This document shows, piece after piece, positions 10,451-22,396 of a stretch of DNA of 64,000 nt; positions within the stretch are counted from its first letter, which is position 1, and every line of letters starts with the position of its first letter. The stretch is from the NCBI GenBank assembly GCA_032622095.1, contig CP136067.1, positions 51,687,899-51,751,898 of the forward strand, given 5' to 3'. Both the position numbers and the translations under genes were made by a program. Origin of the DNA: Siphonodentalium dalli. Lineage: Eukaryota > Mollusca > Scaphopoda > Gadilida > Siphonodentaliidae. The notes beneath the pieces are model-generated. The model saw only the letters and a program-made list of their open reading frames with translations, was not told the origin of the DNA and did no database searches.

Positions 10451-11747
10451 ATAGCAAGAAGAAGCCTTTATCAGTAAGGTAGCTAAAGTTTAATCAACCT
10501 ATTTTGATACAGGAAAAAAACAAAGAGCGAATGTCATTTGTATTTTGTAGCACAAAATTCGCTGAAAACAAAAACAACACACATAATATTTCGAGGATCT
10601 GGTGAGCAGTTTTGACAGATGAATGTGATGTGGGTGCCAATAACTCAAATGAGAATTTCCATCTTTCACCAGGGTTAGAATAATGAATTCGCTTTCCTTT
10701 CACAGAGGCAGAGAATCTAACTGGTGAATTGTTACTAGGTCACACTTGTCAAACATGTGTATCAAGTCCAATAGCAGACAGATGATATTTGACATCACAG
10801 TTACACGCATGCCTGTGGGATAGCAAGCCATACGTTATATATGTAGCACTTTGGTGGGTAAAAATCTGAAAACGTCACATTTTTAGAATTAAGAAAATAA
10901 CATGTATTATAGAGGGGCTGTGGTTGTTGGTGTGTGTAATGCTAACACAAATTATAGCATTGAATGCAACAGCAATGGAAACGGATTACGGGATTTACTC
11001 AACGTAAAGCTGGAAAAAAAAACATTGCTTGACAAGATTGCTATTTCGCATGACAGCAGCTGTGGTCTTGAGATATACAACTGAACAATTTGTTTGTGTC
11101 ACTGGTGGTGGTTGAAAAAAAAAAGCCTTTATCAGTAAGGTAGCTAAAGTTTAATCAACCTATTTCGATACAGGAAAAACAAAGAGCGAATGTCATTTGT
11201 ATTTTGTAGCACAAAATTCGCTGAAAACAAAAACAACACACATAATATTTCGAGGATCTGGTGAGCAGTTTTGACATATGAATGTGATGTGGGTGCCAAT
11301 AACTCAAATGAGAATTTCCATCTTTCATCAGGGTTAGATTTATGAATTCGCCTTCCTTTTAAAGAGGCAGATAATCTAACTGGTGAATTGTAACTAGATC
11401 ACACTTGTCACACATGTGTATCCAGTCCAATAGCGGACAGCTGATACTTGCCATTACTTTTACGCGCATGCCTGTGGAATAGCAAAACATACGTTACACT
11501 ATGAGCACTTTGGCGATAAAAATATTAAAACATCACAGAAAAGCATTCCTCTATTTTTAGAATTAAGAAAATAACATGTATTATAGAGGGGCTGTGGTTG
11601 TTGGTGTGTGTAATGCTAACACGACTTATAGCATTGAATGCAACAGCAATGGAAACGGATTACGGGATTTACTCAACATAAAGCTGGAAAACAACATTGC
11701 TTGACAAGATTGGTATTCCGCATGACAACAGCTGTGGTCTCGAGAAT

Positions 11748-12380
11748 AGAATAGAATAGATTAGAATATAATTTATTCAGCAATGTATATCAACAATAAT
11801 TAATGTAAACAAAATATTTTTTATAACAATATACATTACAAGGAGGTTACATGACCATACAGTCGTCTTCCTGCTTCCTCCCATGGAAATTAATTCTTTT
11901 CTGACTCCAGCTCCTTGACCAATCTAATATATGTTTGTTGGAGATCTTTCATAATCATATCCTATATATAATGTATGTAGAAGTAAAAGGTAAAGACGCT
12001 GCATTTACAAGTACTATTGAATATAGTTTTATATTTATGATGTATTGACTGGTGTATTGACTGATGAGATAGACATAATTTACAATAAATATGCTTTAAT
12101 GGAAATGGAGATTGTTAATCTACATTAAGATTAAGATTAATAGTAATCAAGGTTAAGGTTAATCCATGACATCTGGATAACAATCCCGACAATACAAATT
12201 TTTACATTGGACCCTGTCTGGATATGATTCAAGTTGTTCCTGCATAATATGTCTTTTGAAATTAGAACGTGGTAAAAGGGATCTCAAGGACACATCAACG
12301 ATTCTCCATTGTTTGGAAAATTTGTAGCGGAGGCCTATCACTGAATGCAGTTATAGACATAGTTTCGTATGTATTTGGGG
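11748..12380 (-). mobile_element. Truncated LINE-like insertion with (AATAG)n tail, inside a 655-bp unit
   Basis: The insertion interrupts the unit between GTCTCGAGAATA and GAATACAAATGAAC, leaving a probable GAATA duplication. On the minus strand it has a 60-codon terminal frame (12341-12159) ending CKNLYCRDCYPDVMD, a 3' UTR, AATAAATTATATTC, and a TCTAT-repeat tail. The Cys-rich terminal peptide is not one I recognise. It could be the C-terminus of a LINE protein or a retrocopied 3' end. Confidence 0.6.
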
Positions 12381-13019
12381 AATACAAATGAACAATGTGT
12401 GTCACTGGTTGGAAAAAAGAAGCCTTTATCAGAAAGGTAACTAAAGTATTAATCAACCTATTTCGATACAGGAAAAAAACAAAAAGCGAACATCATTTGT
12501 ATTTTTAGCACAAAATTCGCTGAAACAAACAACAAACATAATATTATAGCATCTGGTGATAAATTTTGACAGATGAGTGTGATGCGGGATTAATAAATCA
12601 GATGAGAATTTCCACCTTTCACCAGGGTTAGATTTATGAATTCGCCTTCTTTTACAGAGGCAGAGAATCTAACTGGTGAATTGTTACTAGATCACACTTG
12701 TCACACATGTCAAGTCCAATAGCGGACATATGATATTTGGCATCACAGTTACACGCATGCCTGTGAGATAGCAAGACATGCGTTACATTATGGAGCACTT
12801 TGGAACGAGAACGCCACAGAAACGCATTCTTCTATTTTTTTGAATTCAGAAAATAACATGTATTTTACAGGGGCTGTCGTTGCTGGTGTGTGTGTGTACT
12901 GCTAACAAAAACGATACCGTTGAATGGAAAAAGCATTGGAAACTGATTACGAGACACTCAACGTAAATCTGGAAAGCATTGCTTGACACGATTGGTATTC
13001 CGCATGATAGCAGCTGTCG

Positions 13020-13370
13020 GCTCCTCGGCGGCCACTCTAGGGCACCCATCCTCGTGGCCACTCTGTGGCACCCCCTCCTCGGCGGCCACTATGTGGCACG
13101 AAACGCTCTGTGCCGCCACTCTGGACACCCCTCATCGACAGGCACTCTGAGGAACCCCCTCTTCTCCTCTGCCGACAATATGCGGCAAGAAATACCGATC
13201 CCCGACACTATGTGATGGTAATCCTCTGCTGGTACTCTTGGACACACATGGCTCGACTGACACTCTGGGGCACCCCATCATTTGGTACTCTGTGGCACAC
13301 TGGCTCGAACGGCACTCTGGTGCGCCCCCTCAGCTGGCACGAAACACTGGCGGTGGTCACCCTTGGGTAT
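13020..13370 (+). repeat. GC-rich degenerate minisatellite of about 35 bp
   Basis: Repeated variants of GGC(G)GCCACTCT(G)GGGCACCC followed by CTC-rich sequence. It abuts the end of the 655-bp array, right after GACAGCAGCTGTC-type sequence. It is GC-rich against AT-rich surroundings, which produces several long but meaningless overlapping ORFs on both strands. The same family occurs inverted at 4095-4196. Confidence 0.7.
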
Positions 13371-14112
13371 GCATCCAGCTTTTCTTGCCCCAGAATGTCG
13401 ACCAATACTACTGGCAAAAGTAGTTTTGCAAATCGATAGAGGAGAAATTATTCGCTTACGTCGCCAATTCTGGGTAGATTGAGGTCTATTAGAAATGCGA
13501 GGGCTTTGGTGTTGACAATTTTGTGCCACTTATATCCTATAATTGGCCCCGCATGACATCTGGTGCTGTTTACGTCCGTGAGTGAGATTTGAATATCTAT
13601 TAGGCGAGGCTCTGCCAATTCAAATAGATGCCAAATCTCCCGAGCGGACAGAAAGGCCGGATTCGTCATCTCCAGTTGAAATCAAATTACACATTTACTA
13701 GGCGTTCCACATGCAGCAGGCGGGAGACCGGTTATTGGCACGCCCTCAACGCGAGCAAATGCACGTTTATAACAACACTCGTTTTATAATGAATCAATTG
13801 TGACATGATAACACTCAAGCCGACATTCTCACCTTAGACACGCTGTCAATCGAGATTATTGACTGATCCCCCCATTAACTGATTGTGTAGCAATTATTAA
13901 CCGCGGCCCCAGAACAAAGACAGAGTCCTCATTTCAGGACCTTGGAATGATATTGCAAGTGTCTCCAGTGCAAACAAAGTTATCCATTAATTAAACAAAT
14001 ACCCCATACACTGTACATATAATCAAAATATGCTCAATATCTTCATTGTTGTTGTCACTGTCGATAGAACGCTGCAAGTACTATTGTTTTAGCTCGACGA
14101 AAATGAGACACT
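13371..14112. other. Unassigned DNA
   Basis: No gene, repeat or RNA that I can support. Confidence 0.35.
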
Positions 14113-14290
14113 TCTGCTAAACCATGGACTGGTTGGACCGGGCTTAAACCACAGATGACGAATGTGTCACCCTAGGTCTCAGTCTCGAGTTTAAACTATG
14201 TATGGTTTTTAGCTTCAAACGGCGGTTAAACCTAGACGTTTCCGTAAACCAGGTTTCAACTTGAGATGACGAATCCGGACAAACAGGTTA
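14113..14290. repeat. Diverged fold-back fragment with AAACC/GGTTTAAA motifs
   Basis: It contains GGGCTTAAACCACAGATGAC, GAGTTTAAACTATG and GATGACGAATCCGGAC. The last resembles GATGCCGATTCGGACCCAGG at the ends of the large TIR pair at 24.5 and 28.9 kb. It is probably an older member of the same family. Confidence 0.4.
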
Positions 14291-16299
14291 AATCACGGCA
14301 TTAGCATGGGTACATATTTAATGTATCCATCGCACAAAACTTCTCATTCGCGTGGACGACATTAATTTACAAAAGTGTTTCGTTCTTTACTTCCGTAACT
14401 CCCATAACTGTATAGCTCAGTGGAAGCAAATAGCCTAATAATTATTTACGACGTGGACACACGGGAGTTCTGACGAAAAAGAAACAGATATCTTAAACTT
14501 GTTTTAAACATTCAATGTTGTAATTGTTTATAAATATTTCAGAACGAAAAATAAAATTGCTGTTTTTCATATTTTTTGTCTCATTTTCAGTGATTATAGA
14601 CGCGAAAACATTCCGAATCATAATGACGTCATTTAGGCTGCTTTGTGTTGCCCCCTCTCCCTGCGTAATGTACATAAATAATTACGTCACGAAAGTAGTA
14701 CTAACCTATGTTGATAAAACTACGGCCGTGCGATGGTTGTCTATACGTTACGGACATGTGAATGGCGCCATATGATTTTTTATCCTACATGATCAGCCAA
14801 AATCGGAAAGCGGGTATGGATTTGTTCCGGTTAGCAACCGTTGTTAAAGCGCGGAATCGGCAATGGACCAACGAGATGGAAATAAAAATGGCTACTTCAC
14901 AACTTCCGATGAATTATCATGTATTTAGGCCTAGGCCTATTAGTTTCATAGGACGATTATTGTAATATAAACCATTTCTATACTAAATGGACTTTCCCAG
15001 CCAGTTAAAAAGTGTACATGGGAATGATATACTATTAATTTAGAAGGATGTTAAGGTGATCAAATCAGACGACAGATAAATAAAAGTGCACATAAAGCCC
15101 TATTTATTCAGGGAAATATTTAGATAATACATATGGTCGTGTTTTGAACTTACGTGTTGAACTTATGATCTGAACATTTCCTATAGGATAACTGCTCAAC
15201 AATGATGCTTTAGTATAGAAAGGGTTAAATCACAGCATGTGGTGCGCCACTACGTACCACGTATGGTCATATTAAGGCTACGATGACTTCATAACTTTAA
15301 CAGTTATCGACCAGCTGTATGTGTAGGCAGTGGATGTAGTGAGATAGATAACATTCATTTATGTTCTCTTTTAACTATATTGGGCAGCTAGCTACACGTA
15401 TAATAATGCATAGTGCGCGTCGCTATATGTTTGGTTAGACTTACATATATTGCTATTTCCAATGAAATTCTAAATAGTTTACTGTGATTACTTTACCTTG
15501 GGGCAGTTCTTTTTAAATATATAATTGACGTCGTCGTCAAAGACGGGGTCAGCGTAATGAGTTTGTATTCTCCAGGGACAATACCGATGTTATTATCGAA
15601 CGTTTTAAAATCTCTGTATCCCGCTGTATTTCACAATATTAAAGCAATGGATGTGCGGTAAATAATAAACATATATATATAATTATAATAACGTTATTTA
15701 AATCAACGGCATATACATACAAAATACATACACATATACGGAAATAACTTAACGAAGACTTTTATCCTATCATAGTTTGTTACACAATAGTCATCAAAAT
15801 CGTATCTCATATTGGGTATCACAGGTGGGTATCTAAGCGATCTTTGAATTCGTCGAGGTTATGTGAGTAAGATTATTCCAACTGTTTAAAATTCGCTGCG
15901 AAAAGTTCAAAAATATAGGATAGAAATATGTACATATAGTGCAGATCAATATACACGACAAAAACGCTGCGAAAAGAAGTTCATATATATAGGATAAAAA
16001 ATATATACATGTAATGGCGATCATTATACACTACAAATGCGGCTTGGGATGTGGATCATTCAATCCATTCTATTCCTACCATGCAATCAAATCAATGGCA
16101 CTTGATTGCTGGCTATCGGGACGGTACCCACTTGACAGTTACCATTGTTTCATCACCGTGTGCGTTCTGCTACTCACAAAGAGTACAATACTGATCTCAT
16201 AATGTAATAAATTCCCACAACGGCCCATCGCCTAACAAAGTTTCCACTGTGGCACTGACGCGCTTGTAGAATCCGCTGTCCGTGGGCGATCCATAAAAA
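14291..16299. other. Unassigned DNA with a short direct duplication
   Basis: No supported gene. A segment starting GCTGCGAAAAG(AA)GTTCA is duplicated in tandem at about 15893-15965 and 15967-16040. The AT-rich stretch 15660-15890 resembles LINE 3' UTR sequence in reverse but has no diagnostic motif. Confidence 0.35.
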
Positions 16300-16376
16300 A
16301 ATAAACCTCATAATAGAGCCGCGATTGGTCGCTCTTGCTCGCTTCTAGACTTCGATCCGAGGCACACAGGTGATTG
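16291..16376 (+). promoter_or_regulatory. Possible promoter of the signal-peptide gene
   Basis: An AT-rich ATAAAAAAATAAACC at about 16293-16307 is followed by two inverted CCAAT boxes (GATTGG at about 16323 and 16371) and a GC-richer patch, 200-280 bp before the ATG at 16577. The arrangement is plausible for a promoter. No transcription start can be fixed from sequence alone. Confidence 0.3.
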
Positions 16377-16576
16377 GCCGAAGAAGCTTAGTGTCATCTC
16401 ATTTCAATCGACGACAATCAAGAACCAGTGAGGTCTTTAAGATTTCTTTTCAACTGTACACTCAAGTTAATCGGGACAACTGTACGCAACATCGCTACTG
16501 GGACAAGGTCGTGCATAAATTTTATCAACTTAACAATAATTTCAAGTTTAAGCACACACATTTCTTACGTGAAGAT

Positions 16577-16707
16577 ATGAGAACCGCATTGAGCAAAACT
16601 TTCGGATATTTTTTCTTGGTTGTTTTATTGACATCATTGTTTGTTTCTAACGAGGGTAAAGCATTCCGGATGCCGTCCTATCTGCTGAGAGCTTTCGCTC
16701 AATCAGG
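16577..16707 (+). CDS. First coding exon of a secreted peptide or protein precursor
   Basis: The ATG at 16577 opens 43 codons plus two bases before GTAAGT at 16708, a strong splice donor that makes a phase-2 intron. The peptide has a classic signal: MRTALSKTFG, a hydrophobic core YFFLVVLLTSLFV, then SNEGKA with a likely signal-peptidase site, followed by FRMPSYLLRAFAQSG. Unspliced, the frame stops at once (TAA inside the donor). The frame is also open upstream, but without the signal-peptide logic, so I take this ATG. A short first exon holding a signal peptide and the start of the mature chain is common in molluscan neuropeptide, hormone and toxin-like precursors. I do not recognise the family, and no following exon is evident in the window. 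Confidence 0.55.
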
Positions 16708-17340
16708 GTAAGTGACAGTATTCCTGTGTGAATGACGCGAGTGTATCAAATAAATATTAGTCTGTATATAGTAACGGGCACATCCACTCTGACTTGGTCT
16801 TTATCTTTTTATTCAATGATTTTTTCCATGATTTTATTATGTTCAATGATCCCATATCAACAACGTTGCGATATTCGCAGTACTGACGAATAGGGAAGAG
16901 TTTCATTCGCACCTAAAGGTTTCATAACATAAGTTTTGAGTGGATATGCCTTCAATGAATACATTAACATTACATATACTATTATATAATTATGTACCTG
17001 TTAAATGTGCTTCTGTCGTGTGTTTGTATTTAAATTTGTATATCTCAGATACCATGTTTATTGGTTTATTGAGATTAAAGAATTGAATTATCATAAATAT
17101 GATCGGATGCTAACATATACGCACACCATGTTCTCCGTGAATCCCACGGGACCAACCTAACTCCTATTACTCATTATTATCCAAATTTGTTTCAGTATTG
17201 AACTATCCCTGTGATTATTGTAACTAATTACAATTATTAATTGTAATTAATGTGTTCATCGGTTAGGGGAAAATAGCATTTTATAAATTTAAATTACGTC
17301 CCATCATCATTGTTCTTCCTACTGTAAACCTTTCACATAT
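16708..17340 (+). other. Presumed intron start and unassigned DNA
   Basis: Starts with GTAAGTGACAG. AT-rich, with no supported exon. A TTTCAG at about 17190 could be an acceptor, but the following frame is closed. Confidence 0.3.
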
Positions 17341-17349
17341 GTTCAATTT

Positions 17350-17460
17350 GTTTTATCCAAGTGTGTCCACGGACGGACAGACGGACGGACCGATGGGCGG
17401 CTAGACAAGCTGATTCCAGTATACCCCACCTCACAACTCGTTGCATGGGTATAATTAGAT
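17350..17460 (+). repeat. Dispersed repeat end with GGAC run
   Basis: GACGGACAGACGGACGGACC is followed by GATTCCAGTATACCCC and GGGTATAAT. The order (GGAC)n, 'gattcc-atatacccc', 'gggtataat' is a dispersed repeat end I associate with molluscan genomes. Only this portion is recognisable. Confidence 0.5.
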
Positions 17461-18174
17461 ACACGTAACTGATGATGTAATAAACCATGTCTTGTATAGA
17501 AATATATTATATTATCAGAGGATAACGATTGTGTCATGAACTCTTAGCACCAAATTGCTTATGACCTCCATGTCCATGAAAGCCGTCCAAAGCGCACATC
17601 CAATTGTTCACATTGGTTGAAATTTACAAACTATGATATTCCGAATAATCAGAAAAGCAGAGATGGAAGATAATATGTCTACGAAATGTGGCACTTCTTC
17701 CTATTAATTAGTTACTTCCGTCTGCTATTCCAAAATATTCACGTCTTAAACGAAAATTCAATGCATATGAATGAACCTAAAATGATTAAACCGTGTTGTT
17801 TGACTTGGATTGGATTGGGTTATAAATTGCTTCTTGTGTTGTACGTGTACAAAACTACTTGTGTCACAACGAGACGACCGACGGTGAGCCGTGATTAAAT
17901 TCCAGACTTGTCCCTAATATCAGGCGACTTTTGTCTGATCCTACTGGGATATGAATTATTTTTGTACGAAACATACACTGATCACTGGAGTCCCTAATAT
18001 CAACAAAACATTTGGAAATATAACATCTATTTGGCGCTTTTTAAATTAATAACTATGTCCAAATGATAAATAAACATTTTGATACATAACATCTACTTAA
18101 CGCTTTTAAAATTAATAATTCTATCCCAATGATAATGTTAAATATGTTTCTCTCCTGCAACCACCAATTACTCA

Positions 18175-18393
18175 TTCAAGCTCAGGTGTGGACCAGAGAC
18201 ACCACTTTAAATCACGCACATGTTTTTGTATATACGTTGGTTATATAATTAGGCATTGATCACCACATCTGCACCAGGGGTTGTCAGGAAGACAGTCTCC
18301 TGGTGATATTATGTACCACTATCCTTATATTGTAACTGTTGTAAACATAATTATATGTCTGCATTATATCGCCAAATAAACAATCAATCAATA
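18175..18393 (+). mobile_element. LINE-like 3' end with AATC-type tail
   Basis: It contains a strong hairpin (CACCAGG ... CCTGGTG, about 18272-18306) near the 3' end, then AAATAAACAATCAATCAATA. A terminal stem-loop plus a simple (AATC)n tail is typical of L2/CR1/RTE-like 3' ends used for RT recognition. No coding part remains. Confidence 0.5.
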
Positions 18394-19892
18394 AACATGG
18401 CATGCATTGAACTGTCTTCATATAGACTCCTTTAGTCCCCAATGTATTGATCTGGTATAGTGAACGCCATCCGGAAAGAACTCGTTGAGAAAAACGAGTC
18501 TGCTAACTTGACTGCGGGTCGGTGTGCGACAAACACACTCGATAAGCCTACTAAAATACATTTAAAAGTTAGAAAGGTCATAACGACAGCAGTTGGAAAG
18601 TTCACATTAAAAAAAAACATTTATTTAGATTATCCTCATAACCTACATTACCAGAACATTAATGCATTATGTGGAGTTTTTATATTAAGTTTTGAATATT
18701 TTTCCCATATTTCATCGAAGAATGACTCACGATGCGCCCAAACGGAGATTTGGTAACTATAATGTGTATTGTAAAGTTGATGCTTTCCAACAGAATAATA
18801 ATCCAAGAATACCCCACACAAACCAATAATAACACTCCACCCACGATTCTTCTATGGTCTACGGGGTAGTGTAAATGCATGTGGATGATCTAACATGTAG
18901 CTCTGCATCTGCATGCTATTTTGGGAGTGTGAGTATCAGCCTGAATGGTGTCGCTGTATCGCACTCATTTCGTTCGTATAGGTAATGTTGAAGGCCTCAA
19001 TTCACATCTTCGATATTCCTGTTTATGTAATGACATAATTATGATACTGCAGTACATAACATATTTGCAAACCACATCTAGTATGGGAAGCCTCCTAGCA
19101 TTATCCCATGGCATCAAGAAAAGCAGTGATCACAGTTTGGCTCAAGACTGATACCTACCTATTACGATCCAATAGGTATAAATATAGGCATAATTTAACA
19201 AACAGCTATGCCAAACAAAAACTGAGGACAGATAACATTTCATAGCTGTATACATGTCCATCATACGCCACATATTTATGAGGAAAGCTGAACAGCTCCT
19301 TCCCAACACACTGAGCTTAGATCAAACATATTTAATCACACAAATTGTTATCGACTGTACAAGGGCCTTGAAACAAAGGACCATAAAACTATACTTAATC
19401 TGGAGGAATTAGCAAGAAACAACATTTACTACACAATAACGACGGCCAAATCAGAGCGATGGCAAGGTTTATAGTCCGGGGACCAGTCAGGTTTATTTGG
19501 TGGGATAAACTAGTACATTGGCTATGTAAATTCGCACTAGGTAATGCGTATTAAAAAGTTAGTAATCGTTGAAAATTCATAACTGAAATTTACAAGGAAA
19601 ATAGATATTTATTGTGTCCAGATTTTGAACATCAAACAAACCTCAGGCATTTATTAGATGTTCGTAAAATGTTTATAATCCTTTTCACTCGTAACTACAA
19701 AAACTTCTGGGACAAATATCTAGTTCATGCACTGCATGAGTTTCCGGTAGCAGCTATCCGAAATTCTGAAGTGACTGTTTATATCTTACAATAGTGAAGA
19801 AGGTCCCACGCCCACTGGCTCATTAGTTCACATATATATATTCGATTTGGTGGAGAACAGGGAATTTTTTTTTAAACCGGGAAGGGTTGAAT
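18394..19892. other. Unassigned DNA
   Basis: Short open frames only, without family motifs. The stretch 19280-19790 has several longish broken plus-strand frames that may be old retroelement coding sequence, but no diagnostic block is visible. Confidence 0.3.
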
Positions 19893-19896
19893 TTAA

Positions 19897-20761
19897 AGGC
19901 ACGGGTGGCCTCGCGGTTGGTATGCTGTTAAAATAGTCCACCCGTTAAAGGCACATGCGGCCTTAATTGTCGAAAATATTCATATTTGTTCCAAACACTG
20001 TAGACAGAAAAACATTAAAACGCATACATATATACCATGACCATCGCGTAAACAGCATGTTATCATAAAGACCTACTATATTTTACCTAAGCAAGAGCCT
20101 GATTGTGTTACAGAAGACAGCACATTGCTACTGGCTAATCACACACAAATGGCATAAACGCTCTTTGTTAGTTCCATATCAGGTATTCACCAACAAAGAA
20201 CGCTCTTTATGTTTACCATCATAATATAAACAAACACCAGAAAAGTTACTTTTTATGCTTTTGTTTACATAACAATGGTCAAACATATGACCATAACATA
20301 CTGTTTATGCGATATTTCTTATTTGTATACGGACAAAGTCTATCTACATTTTGATGTTCTTTCTGTTTGTGGTGGTTTTTGACGGGTGGAAATATTTTCA
20401 CAGGATACCCACCGCCAAGGCCAACCGTGTCTTTAAAACTACCCTAAACAGAAAGAATATTAGAATAGTCTTATATAGACATATTTTGTTCTTATACAAA
20501 TCATAGATATCGTGTAAATAGTATGTTAATGTCAAGTTCATACGTCTTGTTATGTAAACAAAAGTCAGGTTAATTCACGTTTTTGGCTTTTGTTTACATA
20601 ACAAAGCATCCTAACTTGACAATACCATACTATTTATTGGTATGATTGGTATAAGAATAAAATATGTATATATGTTAATATTCTTTCTGTTTATGGCAGT
20701 TTTAACGGATGGTAGGCCTACTATTGTAACAGCAATACCATCGAGAAGGCCATCCGTACCT
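19897..20761. mobile_element. TTAA-flanked MITE (outer), split by a second MITE
   Basis: TTAA at 19893-19896 and 20762-20765 flank inverted ends AGGCACGGGTGGCCTCGCGG and, reversed, AGGTACGGATGGCCTTCTCG, with matching sequence for about 40 bp inward. Further in, AAACAGAAAGAATATTA (about 20447) pairs with its inverse near 20680. Without the 488 bp of nested element plus duplicated TTAA, the outer element is about 377 bp. It has no ORF, so a transposase must act in trans. TTAA duplication is the hallmark of piggyBac-superfamily insertion. Confidence 0.85.
19949..20432. mobile_element. TTAA-flanked MITE (inner copy)
   Basis: Bounded by TTAA at 19945-19948 and 20433-20436, with ends AGGCACATGCGGCCTT and, reversed, AGACACGGTTGGCCTT. 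It is nearly identical in length and sequence to 61300-61792. It carries the paired AACGCTCTTTAT module (20158 and 20200) and the self-inverse GTTTACATAACAATGG region. The unoccupied counterpart of its target is visible in the outer element's other arm (20702-20705). Confidence 0.9.
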
Positions 20762-20765
20762 TTAA

Positions 20766-22013
20766 TGAAGTGTCCATTATTATTTTAATACTATCTTTTC
20801 CTTCAAAATAAACCAATGCTTGAACCTGATAAATGCTCAAACTGTTCGATGAATCTAATAATTTGAGGACGTATTGGAGCTTCAATTCTGGAAGTTTCTG
20901 AAAACATTTCTATGACCATCAATGTTGAAATTAGCCATATCTGCGCTAGCTTAAGGGGAAGACGCACGTTTTGCATAAATCCAGCCAAAATGAGAGGAGA
21001 TTTTCAAAAATGAATTTCTCTGGAACTAACTGGCGAAACATCTAGAATTTCACATATAATGCGATGATATTCACCGTAGGTAGAATCTGAACAATTATTA
21101 AGAGACGACAAAAAATGGGTTTTACTACATTAGAGAGGTTGAAAATATTATTTTCTTTTTTGTCCCTTTCGGTACCAAGAACTGCTAGAATAGTTAATAA
21201 TTTAACACAACACTCCACTATCATGGATATATGAACTGCTCTTTTGAAAACAAACTATTTTACAGACGTTCTTGGTACCTGAAAACTGAAAATTTAAATA
21301 TTGTTCATGCCATAAAAGTGAATTAAATAAGGTTATAATATCCGATGGTTCGATGGTTCTTAAATATAGTGCCGCCATAATCACTTTTACGAAGAAATTC
21401 CAGATAAATTTTGTGAATATCCATTTTGAAATATCAGGAACTTTTGGCAAAACGTGTTGAATTGTTGAACATATATACCATGCCTCGAAAAGTTCGATAT
21501 GTCGGTCCAAACCTGCATGCAAATCAGGCTTTATGTAGACAACAGCCGCCATTCTATATAGTAAACAGTTGCCAATCGAAATCGACCAAAATGAACCTTT
21601 GGATTTCTATCTTATCTCTTCCCGACACCACTTCCAACAAAATATTTTAGGACACTTGTTTTGAAGGCATGTTTGCAATATCATTCCATAAAACACAAGC
21701 CAAACAGCTGGTGTTAACCATTTTTCACTCAGAAGTATTTTGTATGCTAGAATTGTAATAGCATACAGATGCTGAAAGCATACAGTTCTAAAAAATAGCC
21801 ACGTTTGTCCCAAATTCGTGAAAACAAATATTTTTCCCATTGACAGCTCATGTTGACTGATCCCTCTCACTGAACGTTATAGTCTTGTATCCCCCGAATA
21901 TTTCAGGCCAAAGATATACACCATTTTAAACCCTTCCCTGACATAGGGAGCTTCGCATATATAATAGTTACATTGGCCTAACAATATTTAACTTGACCTT
22001 TTAAGCCAGCGTA
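20766..22013. other. Unassigned DNA
   Basis: Overlapping ORFs of 60-116 codons occur on both strands at 21200-21870, but none shows a domain or codon pattern I recognise. Confidence 0.3.
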
Positions 22014-22060
22014 ATCTCATATACGAGAGGCTCTCTATGGGAGACTCTCATATATAAGAT
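22014..22060. repeat. Palindrome related to the 57.1-kb hairpins
   Basis: TCTCATATACGAGAGGCTCT, then CTATGGGAGACTCTCATATATAAGA, forms a near-perfect hairpin. Read in reverse it aligns with the hairpin at 57118-57184 (shared CTTATATATG.GAGTC..CCATAG...GCCTC), so it is a diverged solo copy. Confidence 0.6.
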
Positions 22061-22325
22061 AATACACTGGTACAGTATATTTAATACTGCACCAGCGCGG
22101 CTCCCGCCATGAAACGCTCAAACCTTCTGTTTACCAATTATGAACTGTTCAGATAATAAGTTCAACAAACGGCGTTTGAACAATTCCCACCAATTAGTAA
22201 AGAAAGGGTTAAACGCGAAATGACTAATCCGATGTATGTGTTGGTCAGTTAAGAACCCGTGTCCAAAATATTCGAAACCTTTTTCAAACGATCAACTACA
22301 CAAGAAATTGCTCGCCTTTGTCATA

Positions 22326-22341
22326 CCCCCCCCCCCCCCCC
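22326..22341 (+). repeat. Poly-C tract
   Basis: A homopolymer C run with no gene context. Confidence 0.8.
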
Positions 22342-22396
22342 GTGAGTCGAAACAGATGGATAGATATAGAGCATCTACAATGAGTCCACGGTTTAT

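Larger units (their letters stand above)
9268..13022. repeat. Tandem array of about 655-bp units (five copies, rearranged)
   Basis: The anchor TTACACGCATG(C)CTGTGG recurs at 9325, 9977, 10801, 11459 and 12749. Adjacent spacings are 652, 824, 658 and 1290 bp. The 824 and 1290 values fall back to about 657 once an inverted segment (10325-10450) and a retroposon (11748-12380) are removed. Units share ordered blocks: TTGTTGGTGTGTGTAATGCT, GACAGCAGCTGTGGTCTTGA, CCTATTTCGATACAGGAAAA and CACCAGGGTTAGATTTATGA. There are no conserved ORFs. A partial ectopic copy lies at 53585-53680. Confidence 0.85.

Noticed and set aside
21202-21870. Overlapping ORFs of 74-116 codons
   Set aside because: Both strands are open and composition is AT-rich, with no motif or codon signal to choose one.
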